A DNA stretch of 64,000 nucleotides from Massariosphaeria phaeospora. Lineage: Eukaryota; Ascomycota; Dothideomycetes; Pleosporales. The notes beneath the pieces were generated by a model. The model worked only from the letters and a program-made list of their open reading frames with translations. It had not been told where the DNA came from and ran no database searches. How positions within the stretch are numbered: position 1 is the first letter of the stretch; every line of letters starts with the position of its first letter. Made by a program: the position numbers and the translations under genes. Below are positions 33,633 through 44,686 of the stretch, piece after piece. The stretch lies in assembly GCA_011032825.1 (NCBI GenBank), contig JAADJZ010000026.1:248001-312000 (forward strand), given 5' to 3'.

Positions 33633-35616
33633 ATGCCCCACCATCCAATATCCTCTCAAATCACCCTACGACGTCTCAGTACGTTTGTAGCCTCGCGACC
33701 CCGGAAAAGAAATCTCACCCCCTGCGCTGAAAGCTTCCAACCGCTTTTACCTTTCCTCTGGCCTGCGCACCCCCGATTCGAACGCAGACATTCCACGACC
33801 TCTGTTCGAGGCGCGCACGACACACAGCTCCACGAGATGGGGAAAGAAGGCAAAGGCAATAGCAAGGGGAACTTCCAGTTGAAGGTGCCCAAGGGCACGC
33901 GCGATTGTATGGCTCGCGCAAGCTTCATGCTGGCGTTCTGGTGCTAACTAGGCTGCAGGGCAAGGAACCGATGTCGTTCTCCGCGAACAGATATTCTCGA
34001 ACCTGACAGAAGTATTCAAGTATGTTTTCATATAGCACATTTGGCTCATGAGTACAACAGCTAATTCGTGTACCTAGGCGCCACGGCGGTGTCACAATAG
34101 ATACGTACGGGGGTCCGCTCCGCAAACCTTGCGCGTCCAACCGCTGACCTCTCCTAGACCGGTGTTCGAGCTGAGAGAAACGCTCACAGGCAAATACGGC
34201 GAAGACAGCAAACTCATCTACGACCTCGCGGACCAAGGCGGTGAAATCTGCTCATTACGATACGATCTCACTGTCCCCTTCGCACGATTCTGCGCCCAGA
34301 ATGCCGTCCTCAATATCAAACGATATCACATCGCCAAAGTATACCGAAGAGATCAACCGGCGATGACAAAGGGCCGTATGCGGGAGTTCTATCAGTGCGA
34401 TTTCGATATTGCGGGTTCATACGATCCGATGCTGCCAGATGCCGAGATTTTAAGGATTACCAAGGAGGTGTTTGACAGTCTACCGGGCTGGGAGGGGAAA
34501 TACACTATCAAGATCAATCACAGGAAGATACTGGACGGTATCTTTCAGATCTGCGGGGTGCCACAGGACAAACTCAGGACGATAAGTAGCGCCGTTGACA
34601 AGCTGGACAAGGTGAGTCTACTATATACCATTACCAGTTGCGGATATTAATCGTCACAGTCGCCCTGGGAAGAAGTACGGCGGGAGATGGTCGAGGGGAA
34701 AGGTCTAGACCCCGAGATCGCGGACAAGATTTGGGAATACGTACAGCTAAAAGGCGGCCGAGAAATCGTCACTCAGCTGCAAAATAAGCCTGAAGTGGTT
34801 GCGAACGAGTCAGCAAAACAAGGTCTGGAAGATATGGCCCTTCTCTGCAAATACCTTGACATTCTCGACGTTCTCCCGGCACTCTCTATCGACATGTCTC
34901 TAGCCCGCGGGCTCGACTACTACACCGGTGTCATCTACGAAGTCGTAACAGAAGGCTCAGCGCCCTCAGCATCAAGCAAGGATGTTGCCAAAAAGGAGAA
35001 AAAGCAAAAGAAGAGCGCAGACCCGGATGAAGATCGCTCCAATGACCCGACGATAGGCGTAGGCTCAGTAGCGGCAGGAGGCCGCTACGACGAGCTTGTC
35101 GGCATGTTCAGCGGCAAGGCCATCCCTTGCGTGGGCATATCCTTCGGTGTGGACCGCATCTTCAGCATCACGCAAGCACGCCTCGACTCGTCCAAGGTGG
35201 TCCGCCCCAACGAAGTCGACGTCTTCGTCGTCGCATTCGGCATGGGCAAAGACTTCACCGGCCTGCTCCCCGAGCGCATGCAGGTCGCCAAGACGCTCTG
35301 GGACGCGGGCATCAAGGCCGAGTACCTGTGGAAGGAAAAAGCAAAGTTCCAGAGCCAGTTCAAGGCGGCGGAGAACGGGAAGGTGCCGTGGGCGGTGATC
35401 CTAGGCGAGGACGAGTTGAAGGCCAACAAGGTCAAAATTAAGGAGATGGGCTTGCCGAAGGACCACCCGGAGAAGGATGGCGTGTTGGTGGATATGGGCG
35501 ATTTGGTGCTCGAGTTGAAGGCAAGGTTGGCGAGGCAGAGGGATGAGGTGGCGCTGCGGCCTGCGGCTGGCAATGATGCTGAGGAGAAAGAGAAGGAGGC
35601 GGAGGTGGAGAAATAG
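33633..35616 (+). CDS. hts1: Histidyl-tRNA synthetase, probable dual mitochondrial/cytosolic forms
   Basis: Five exons: 33633-33906, 33959-34019, 34078-34104, 34158-34611 and 34660-35616; 590 residues from the first ATG. It charges tRNA-His (class II synthetase). The first 68 residues are Arg/Ser/Pro-rich with almost no acids, a mitochondrial presequence; a second ATG at 33837 starts MGKEGKGN and gives a 522-residue cytosolic form. Yeast HTS1 makes both forms from one gene in the same way. Motifs: VPKGTRDW at the N-terminus, motif 2 with [32 protein letters not shown], HisA motif [13 protein letters not shown] and HisB motif [14 protein letters not shown] Lys-rich insert ([15 protein letters not shown]) sits between the two His motifs, a common fungal/eukaryotic feature. 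The C-terminal anticodon-binding domain (about 470-560) is complete. The 27-base third exon is easily missed. Confidence 0.95.
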
Positions 35617-35849
35617 ATAATAGGCAGGCAGGGTTATGGGTATAGGGCTCGACGCTCGTCATTTCGTGGTCTTTGTCGCTCAGGGCATGATGGCGGAATG
35701 GGAAAGGCAAGGAGGGTGATATTTCCCCCTCCCTACAAAAAGCAGGCAGTGTGTATACCTAGGTTACCAGTTCAGTTCAGTTCAGTTTAGATGCGATTCC
35801 GATTCCGATTCCGATTTCGATATCCCCGAATAGATGATAAGATCCACAT

Positions 35850-35854
<5 letters not shown>

Positions 35855-35881
<27 letters not shown>
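35855..35881. repeat. (CT)13 microsatellite
   Basis: Uninterrupted CT dinucleotides about 240 bases after the histidyl-tRNA synthetase stop. A short TTCAG run and a GATTCC hexamer run (about 35770-35818) lie just before it. Seen directly. Confidence 0.95.
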
Positions 35882-37816
35882 GTAACCCCAACGTCTAGTT
35901 TTTCGTACCAATATGTAGTGTTGTTTTCTTCGACTTGATCTTTGCACACTAACTAGTTTGATTCTTTTTTTATTTTGTTGCGGGGCGTGTAGATATATAG
36001 AGAGGCGGGTGCTGTGTTTAATGTGGTTGGTTATGTCAAAGGAGGTTGGGTTGGGATGGATAAATGGCGGGTATAGTGTTTAAGGCGTGGGAAGTGTGTG
36101 TATGTGAAAGTGTGTGGGAAAGAGGAATAAGAGTTATCCACAAAACGGAGTAAGTAGTATATCTTGTTGTATTACAGCGTAGTGTGTAGATGAGATAGTA
36201 AAGCCTCTTTCACCTGGGTTGCTATATTATATAGCTAGCTAGGCTAAGGTTGTAGATAGATAGGTGTAGCGTGTAGCGTAGTAGATTTCATAATAGTTAG
36301 TTTTAGAGGTTAAGGAAGTAGATAGGGCGTTTGGAAAGTTAGAATGTAGAGATAAAGAGAATAGAGAAGATAGGGCGTAGTAAGGCGGGTAAGAGGAGAG
36401 AATGGAGTTGTAGGTACTTTTAGTTTAGAGAAATGGAGTTTAAAGTTGTTTGTCGAATCTCTAGCATGCATGTATATAGAATCTCTCTTTCGAGCTACTA
36501 GTATACTACAGCTACTTCCTACCAATTGACTTTTCTTTTCCACTGTATTCGTTATCGTATCGTATCGTTATCGTATAATGAGATGGGTGGGTAGTTGGTT
36601 ATGCATAAACAGGTTGTTGCATTCATTGCGCATTAGGCGATGTGTGGATTTAGAGTCGAGTGTGTAGTCTTGTCGAGACGCGCTTGCGTGCGTGCGTGCG
36701 TGCCTGAGGGCTTGCGAGGGGAAGAGAGATAGTATGTATTCATGTGTGGGAAAGAGGAAAGGGGAACGAGAGAAAAGGAGGAAAGCCAAGCGACGGTCGG
36801 TGACTTCTATAGAGTAATTTGCCTACAAGCATGCATGCACGCATGCACGTAATGCTAATACACAGATTTACAAAAAAAGGCGCTGGAAACTGAAAACGGA
36901 TGTCAGTACGAAAGCCCGCCCTTGCCTCATACCTTATATGAGAGAGAGGGGGGGAGCATATGCCTAGCAAGGCAATACCTAGTCCTGTATTGAGAGCAAC
37001 GAAAGAGCAACGAAAGAGAGAGTAAGTAAGTAAGTGAGTAAGAGGACGACTCCAACCCCCAAGACTTCTACTTCGGTCTGAGAAATGTGAGAGCCGGCAT
37101 AGCTGCACAGCTGCGGTCGAGCCATCTGGTCTAGTCTCTAGCATGGTCTTCCTATCCCATTGTCTGTTGTCTATAGATGTGGAAGGGGTTTATGTTCCGC
37201 GCCTGCCTGTTGACTATGCAGTAAGTACACCGTTGACTAGCGCCTGCCTAGCCCAGCCTACTACAAGCCAGCGGAAACAGTCTTGTCTCAACCGCACCCA
37301 CTTGTACCACTGTACTGAACCGCGCTGCCCACCAACCCACCCAAGCAGAGCATCCGCCTCACCACCGAGCCTCTCATTCAGGAAGCTGTTCCGCACCTTC
37401 CTCGCACCGGCCTCGCACCCGCCTGCATGTAGGTATCTGTACCTACCCACGTATGTATCTAGGCACACCCCGTCCCCGTACACGCACGCGCCGACCCCAC
37501 AAAAACAACCAACTACCAAGAGTCCGGTGCAGTCCCCCCCAGCTTTTTTTGCCTTGCCTGCCATCGATAACGTCGAGTCGAAAAAGGCACAAGGCAGACA
37601 AAGAAAAGAAGGCAAACGAAAGACTTACCTAACTCACTCATCCAACGTCCATGCTGCATTGCATGCGCACACTGCACATAGCATACATACATACCATACA
37701 TACATGCAGACATCCCCCCCTCGTAGATAGATAGACACCTACGTTCGCCGCTCGACATAAACCTCTCTCTCACTTTCCCTCCCAGCCCAGCTCAACCCAG
37801 CTACACGACGCTACGC

Positions 37817-37963
37817 ATGCACCCCGATATTGCGCCAAGCCCCCCGGTCCCCGTCCCCTTGCCCTCAGCAACCGGCAATCCGCAAAACGAGATCCAGCGC
37901 CTCGTATACCGGAACGGGATGCGGCATGCCACGTTCTCGCAGCCCCCTCCCTGGGGCTTCTAG
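37817..37963 (+). CDS. Small open frame of 48 codons, coding-like, function unknown
   Basis: ATG at 37817 to TAG at 37961-37963. The peptide is Pro-rich at first, then NPQNEIQRLVYRNGMRHAT and ends in FSQPPPWGF. Third codon positions are mostly C or G, as in the confident genes here, and the composition is unlike the repeat-derived frames around it. A CT-rich tract ending in CCCAG at 37781-37785 precedes it by about 30 bases; this could be a fungal core-promoter pyrimidine tract or a splice acceptor, in which case this is a last exon (the frame is open upstream to about 37730). I do not recognise it. It could be a real small protein, a terminal exon, an upstream open frame of a long transcript, or chance. 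Confidence 0.3.
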   Translation: MHPDIAPSPPVPVPLPSATGNPQNEIQRLVYRNGMRHATFSQPPPWGF

Positions 37964-38078
37964 AAGCCTGCTATTCCTGGGGGCTGGGGAGCTGGGCTGG
38001 CGAGTTTGGGATAGGTGGTGTGACGGCGTACCGTGCATGCATGCAGGTTAATATATGTACAGATAAAGTGCTGGACGG

Positions 38079-38082
<4 letters not shown>

Positions 38083-38120
<38 letters not shown>
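38083..38120. repeat. (GA)19 microsatellite
   Basis: Nineteen uninterrupted GA units. It is the purine counterpart of the CT run 2.2 kb upstream. Polypurine mirror repeats of this length can form triplex DNA. Seen directly. Confidence 0.95.
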
Positions 38121-38121
<1 letters not shown>

Positions 38122-41100
38122 GGGGGGAAGGCGGAAGCGGAAGCGGGCGGGCATGTAACGTTGAGACGAGGGCATGGATGCGGGATGATTGGTGTATTTC
38201 GGTTTGGCGGGTCTGGGGACTGGGTATAGTAGGAGAGCTGTTGTGGTCTGGTTGCCTTGTGCGCCTTGCGCGTCGTGGTAGATGAAGTGAGTGAGAGCGC
38301 AGCTGTGGGCGTGCAATATTTTATGGCTGGCAAGCATGAGGCTAACCTCTAACACTGTCGTCTCCATACACCTAGCACTCTTCGACCCAAGGTACAACGG
38401 TAGGTAGTCATACGAGCACGCACTTGATCGGGCGCGACGTCTAAGTCTGGTACCGGTGGCTTTCGCATTCGACCCAGCCCCGGAGTTGGTGTCGTCGTAC
38501 AGAAACGTCAGCATGCGTGCGCTTGGTGTAGCAGCAGCATCGTTTTTTGGATGTTGAGTACGAGGAAGGGAGATCAGAGCAGACCGAGAGACAGACTAAC
38601 ACGTTGCTGGGTTAGAAAGCGAAAGACGTGACGTGCTCTCTCGCCCCATATTGATGAGGTGTGGACTAACGGCAGTGCTGCGTCGTACGTACCACACGCA
38701 GCACGCAGCACAGCACAGCACCGGGTTCCTCGCATCCGAAACCGTTCCATGGCACAAGTCTCGCAAACGATACCCCTAGAGCACAGGACAGAAGCACAGC
38801 AGAACGGCGCACGGCGATCTGGATCAACCGTAGAACATTCCACGCCGGGTTGCACGGCGTGCGTACGTACGTATGTATGTACGTGTGAAACAAGCGATCG
38901 TCGTCGTCGTTCCCCCCGCGTAATGATATCACCATGACCCTCTTTGTCAGATTGCAGTAGCGATGGACCGAGAGACGGACGACAGGGGCTGGTTGGGAAG
39001 CTGGAACGAACTTGGGTTGGGTTGGGTTGAGATTGATTGTTGATGCGTGCGTGCGTGAGTGAGCGAGTGAACCGAGTCCCGCGTCCGCAGTCCCCTGTCC
39101 TGGGTCCTTGTGCCTGTGCCTGCCGGCTCGAACGCTGGTCCTCGTTTTCTTGGTGTGGTAGTGGAGGTATGTTCCTTGTGTCGTACAAGCACCGAGGCCT
39201 CGATGCGGCTGCCTGCATTTGCAGGTACGGTTGTTTCAGAGCAGAACTGCGCAGGCACCCGTTGGCATGGCTGGCACACGAGGGTAAGTCCCGCAGGACA
39301 AGGCTCGTGGTCGTGGTGGTCGTGGTCCTGTGACGAAGTCCATGGATGCCAGTGGGAACTCACATGCACTCACCGGCGCGCAGGACCCAGACTATCGCCC
39401 AAGTGTCCTGCCGTTCACCCTCCGTCTAAATTAGGGACGAGGCTATCACACATGTGTTCAATGCCGGTGTGCATATGCGCAGCCTAACGTAGCGCAAGGT
39501 AACGTTAAGGGGTGAGAATTGGTGTGTGTGTGTGTGTAGGGCTGAAATGGCGGAGGCTGCCCAGGGGAGAAGCGAGACTCAGCATGTGAGCGCGAGCGCG
39601 TAGGTACCGTAAGCTAGCCACAGTAAGCAGCCCGCCGCCACGCCCCCAAAGCTCGCACTCGCCCTGTCTGCCACTAGATACCACTCCCAGGCAGCCCAGC
39701 CCAGTAGTCTCGTCAAGCGTGAGATTCAAGCGGAGCGGGTACACGGCCACGGCTATCTGGCATGAGGAGCAAGATGACGGCTGTCTCGAATTCTTCCGGT
39801 ATGAGCCGCCCGTTCTCGCCTTCCCTTGCCCGAATGCACGCCTTCATCCAAGACAGACTGAATTGAGGGCCCGCCGTGCGAATCCTTCGATAGCAAATGC
39901 CCCTTCATGGAGGAGACCGTTCGGCGAGACGAAAGAGAGGAGAGAGAGGAGAGAGCATGGACCGGCCGATGGCGATGCCCCCCTTCCACCTCTGCCAACC
40001 CAACCCATCCCATCCCATCCCGTCACACCGTGCATGTTCATGTTCCCCCCCATGGCCCGGAGGCTGCACCCTACCGCAACCGCCCACGCTACGCCAGGAA
40101 CTTGTGCATGCTGGATCCCGGCGAATCAGTACCCCGGCGTCTCCTCTCCATCAAGGCAAACGCGCACCGCCCAATTGCCCGTTGCAGCGTGTGGAGAACA
40201 GCCTTCCGGCTTTAGGTTGGCTTGGCTGGGAAAAGCTTGGTGTGGCTCTGGGCGAGGTGAAGCTGGAGCCGTGGTGGGGTTGAGGTTTGCCTTGTCTTAC
40301 TTCTCGCCAGAATGGGGTGCTGTTGCGGTGCACTTGGGGGCGGGGGAACTGACTACAGCGTGCGTCTCTCCATATGGCAGTCTTTTGGCCTCGTCAAGAA
40401 GGGGTTAACCGCTTGTTCCCAGGGTAGCCTGGCCTCGCAGCCCCAAAGTCATCTGATTTCGCCGACGTCGTTCTCGTCGCCGTCCAACGTCGTCCCCACG
40501 GCTCTACTTACTTCGAGAACCTTGTCTACTATTGAGCCGATGATCAAGCGGTGGTCACCGACGGTAAATGCAACTAAGTCTTGGGGCGGGACCCAAGTCC
40601 TAGACCGCCGGCTGGTACTTGTACGTGGAGAAATGAAGTGCCGTCCGTAGTCCCCATGGGAGTACTCGTACATACAACATCCACAGCTACTGACAGCTAT
40701 CCATGCCCAACCTGGGCAATCTTTGTCTTCTCTCGCGCGAGTTCTGCGTGCGCATTTGCATTGTTCGCAGTCAGCCCTCCAGACGGCATGGCGTGCAGAG
40801 CAGCCTGTGAGAGCAGCCGTGCGGATGATGCAATCAACCGCCCGTGTTTACTGTACAGGCCGGGGCGGCGCGACGTGGAACAACGAACGCCCGTGGCTGC
40901 TGAGTAGGCACTTGGGCGGTCGTTGTGCTTCCGTGTGTAAGGAGACAGCCAGCCAGACCAGACGAGGTGGGTCTATCAGAAGCCGCCCCAACTACCGCCA
41001 CTGTTTACTAAGGGCGGGACGGGACGCCTTATCAGCCATTATCCACGACGACAGACAAACTCAAATCACCAGATGCCACCTCTGGCCCTACCTTCACCAG

Positions 41101-41358
41101 CTGCTGTCCAGCGAGTCGTCCAGCGTACCCCGCGCTCGCGAACTGACGCCGACCGCAACGCCCCCTCATCCTCCCTTATCCGCGCCTGGCCCCAAGCCCG
41201 CCATCAGCATCCTTCGTGCCATCTGCCCTCCGCGCCGCCCAGCTCCTTCCGTTCCGCGATAGGCGTCCAATGCGCAGGGCGGCGGACGCCTCAGCGTCTG
41301 GCCCGAACGGGGTCCAAGCCACTGCTCTCGTAGTCTCACTCCAGGCGTTGCTACGACC

Positions 41359-41427
41359 GGTGCGTGGTGCGTGGAGCGTGGTGCGTGGTGCGTGGTGCGT
41401 GGTGCGTGGTGCGTGGTGCGTGATGCG
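41359..41427. repeat. 7-base minisatellite, unit GGTGCGT, about ten copies
   Basis: Consecutive GGTGCGT units from 41359 with one variant (GGAGCGT at 41373-41379) and a degenerate last unit GATGCG. The array translates in all frames to repetitive peptides, which explains the long open frames over it. The plus strand is G/T-rich and telomere-like in strand bias. Confidence 0.9.
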
Positions 41428-44062
41428 CAAACAGGTGGTGGGCGGATCAGCCTATTGAGCCACCCGCCCGCTACTGCTACCGGCGGCGGCGGAGGAACGG
41501 TGCGGTGCGGTGCGGGCGAGGCCATTGCGCAAGCCAGCCGTCCAGGGAACTGTCGCTGTCGCTGGCTTGTCGCGAGCTATCCATTGCACCGCCAGAACGC
41601 AGGCGAAAAGGTCCCAGATGTGATGAGCGTGCCTACGACGCCATAGACGGCTGCCATGCTGCTCCATACTGCTCCGTACCGTCTCCCAGTCTTGGCCTCG
41701 ATAGTCGCGCCGCGCCACTCCATCATCAGACACGTCCAGCGCACAGCTTACACCATCTAGGGAGGTACCTATGTACTGCGCCTATCAGGCCCGACCGCCC
41801 AAGGTGTGTAGACTACTGTTTGCTTTGCCTCGGCGCCACACGCGCAGTAATCCACGACGCGCATCACATCATCTATCCCAAGTCAGTCGAGGGCGCCCGC
41901 GCGCCCTGCACCTGGCTTCCTTCGCGCGGCCGTCTCGGAGAATCTTTTGGCGCTGCCTGCTGGCTCTGCCGCGTGCCTGGTGTGCGTGCGTGCGTGCGTC
42001 TGTTCCACCTGCACACACGGCCCAGTTGAGAGATCGATAGTCGTTGCGCGATAGACACATGGATGGATGCGGGTAGGTCCAAAGGTAGTGTAGGAGCAGG
42101 AGTACGAGTAGTCGAGTTTGCACGGCGACTCCGGACGACACGGCGACCAATTCCAATTCGGCGACCAGCCAACCGCACCCCCATCCACGCGCACACACGC
42201 ACAGCTCCCTCTTCACTGTGGCTGCATTGTTGCTCATCATCCCGCGCCCGTAGTAAAACAAGCTGCATGCACCTCAGTTATGTCAAATAACCTCTATAGC
42301 GGTGGCTGGACTCGAGCGACTACATATCTCTGTCTTGTCTTGGCGTGGCTGCTTCTCTCCCGCACTGATGCTGAAACACTCTCACTGCATGCCCAGCACA
42401 GCACCATCAATCATCAATCATCACCAACGCATCCCATCCATTCCATCTCCGCCGACTCCGCCTCCGCCGCGATCCTCAACCTTCCTCCGCACATCTCCGC
42501 ACTCCTTCCCCCTTCTCCATGCCATCCCGTACCGTCCTAGCCCTGCAACGGCACGGTACGGTACGGAACAGCCGCGCAAAAGGCCGCAACCACACAGCCT
42601 CGCACCACGCACACACGCAACACCCGTCAAACCACGTATACCGCATCTCTCACTCTCTCTTCCTTCCTTCCTTCTCGCGCTTGCCGCTTGCCGCGCAACC
42701 CTCCCCGCAATCTCCAACAACGGACCGTCCCTTGGTACGTAGCCAGGGGGACTAGGGCCAGGGCCAGGGCCATAACTGCAACCTGCAAACCCAACTCTAA
42801 AGAGTTACCCTATCAGGGTCACGAGTTTCAAAACAAACACCTGTACATGCGTCGTACACGGCAGCGCGGCGCAATTCCGCCCTCAAGAGAGTTTGAAAGG
42901 ATGACGTGTTTGTCTGTTGTTGCGTTGTTGACCAGGACGTGCAAAGTGCCAACTACCCTACCAGTATCCGATGCACCGAATCTGAGATATATGCATACAA
43001 ACCGAAACAAAGCAAGCCAAAGCAAAAACAAGACAACTGCTCAAACCAAGTAGATTATCAACGAAAGGATATGGATGCATCAGCGCATATTGCGGCACCG
43101 AGATGATAGATAGATAGATAGATGCACGGTCGACCAGGGCTAGCAAAGTGCAACTCAACTACTCATCTATCCAGACCGTTTATCCATCTACCAACACAAC
43201 CACAACCACAACTACAACACCATATCTAAATCGCAAACCACATGCCATTCTATCCTATGCTATGCCATCAAAGCACTCAAATCTATGCATCAAAGTAAAG
43301 CACCACAACACACCTACCTTCCATCCATCTATCTATCCATCTCCCTCAACGCAGCGCAACAATTCCCTAGCCTAGTACCCAGCTCGCGAGCAAAAACAAA
43401 GAAAAAGAACTTACCCGTCGTCTACGTGGGTGAATACATATCAAACCCAATCTCCTAGCCGCGGAATAATCATACTTTCCTCTCCTCGCAAGTAGCTCTA
43501 GTACAGATAGCGCTTCTTTTTCCATTCCGCATTTTCCTAATAATCCTAGTCCTGTTCCTGACACAACATGAAACACCAAATCATGCATAGATATAGATAT
43601 AGATATAGCAATCAACTTTGTTCCTACGTGTGTTACCTAGAGCATCTCCACCTCCACTTCCGCACACACCTCAACCAGGCCCGAAACCCAATCTGATCCG
43701 ATCCGGACTTCGCCAAATAACTACACAATTGCCGCTTTACTTTTTCTCTTTCCCACGAAACACTTCAAATCCAAACCCACCCACTACGCGGCATCAAAGC
43801 GTAGCCAGCAAGGTAAGGCATAATTATAATTATAATCAACGCACTTGCATTACCTATGCCATGCACAACCTTACCTACGTTCAAAAAACCGCACCCAAGG
43901 CAGGCCCACGTGTAATCCCGCGCCGCACTATGATTTGTCCAATCCAATTGTTCGATTGTTCCAATGCGCCCGCGCCCTACCTAGACTAAGTTAGCTAGCG
44001 ACTAGACTAACTAACTTAAACTTACTCGCCCGCCCTGCCCTGTCTTGCCCTGCGGCCTGAGT

Positions 44063-44082
44063 GCCTGCCTGCCTGCCTGCCT
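44063..44082. repeat. (GCCT)5 microsatellite
   Basis: Five perfect tetranucleotide units. Part of the repeat-dense desert. Other short runs in the same region include GGGCCA (about 42755-42772) and GATA (about 43106-43123). Confidence 0.85.
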
Positions 44083-44422
44083 ACTCGGGCGTTGAAATGT
44101 AGACTACACGTACTGGGCCGACTGAGACGCCCAATAATTGCACGCACCATGTTCACATGTTCCCCCTGCACATACATATCCACAGTTCATCATACAGGCA
44201 AGACAAGTCTATAATTTGCGATTTGCGCTTTTCTCTTTTGCTCTTTTGCGCTTTGCGCTTGAGCGTGCGTCTCTCTCCTTCCCGAAAATTATACAGTGCT
44301 CACTCGACTCAACTCACTCCTCACCTCGGCAAGAGCGGGGGCGGAAGCGGAAACGGAAGCGGAAACGGACACGGCACCACACGGCACCGAGAGTAATGTG
44401 AGACAGACAATAGACAATATTG

Positions 44423-44460
44423 TATGATGATGATGATGATGATGATGACGATGACGACGA
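44423..44460. repeat. (ATG)n / (ACG)n trinucleotide repeat
   Basis: Eight ATG units followed by mixed ATG/ACG units. It lies about 230 bases beyond the stop of the AflR-type factor, probably in or near its 3' untranslated region. A GGAAGC/GGAAAC hexamer run (about 44340-44372) precedes it. Confidence 0.85.
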
Positions 44461-44686
44461 AGCTGAAGATATTTCCGACCCAGCCAGTCCTCCGCGGACG
44501 GTTTGTTCCCCCCAGCCCCAGCCCCAGTCCCAAGGTCTATAATGCGTAGCGTAGCGCCATGATGCGCGTCGTGATATCAATAATGGGGTAAATTCTGAAT
44601 GTGAACAAGAGAACGGAAACAGAAGCGGGACGTGGGCAGAACACAATGGGTGCAATCGCTAAATAAACAAACGCGGCAGGCTAAAA

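Larger units (their letters stand above)
35617..44686. other. Gene desert, 9.1 kb, dense in simple repeats
   Basis: Between the stop of the histidyl-tRNA synthetase and the stop of the AflR-type factor on the other strand. No confident gene. The region is packed with micro- and minisatellites: (CT)13, (GA)19, CATA, GATA, TGCG, GCCT and ATG runs, and a 7-base minisatellite. Many open frames are repeat-derived or compositionally biased. Two short coding-like frames (37817-37963 plus; 38350-38514 minus) are noted separately. Base composition is not AT-rich and shows no obvious RIP look, so it is not a typical centromere or decayed transposon. Confidence 0.5.

Noticed and set aside
39719..40408. 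229-codon open frame on the plus strand
   Set aside because: Arg/Pro/Ala/Gly-biased, derived in part from GAGA and CCCAT repeats, several overlapping frames equally long, no motif.
35617..44686. Regional centromere or RIP-decayed transposon block
   Set aside because: The sequence is not AT-rich, has no transposase or reverse-transcriptase remnants that I can read, and its repeats are short tandem runs.
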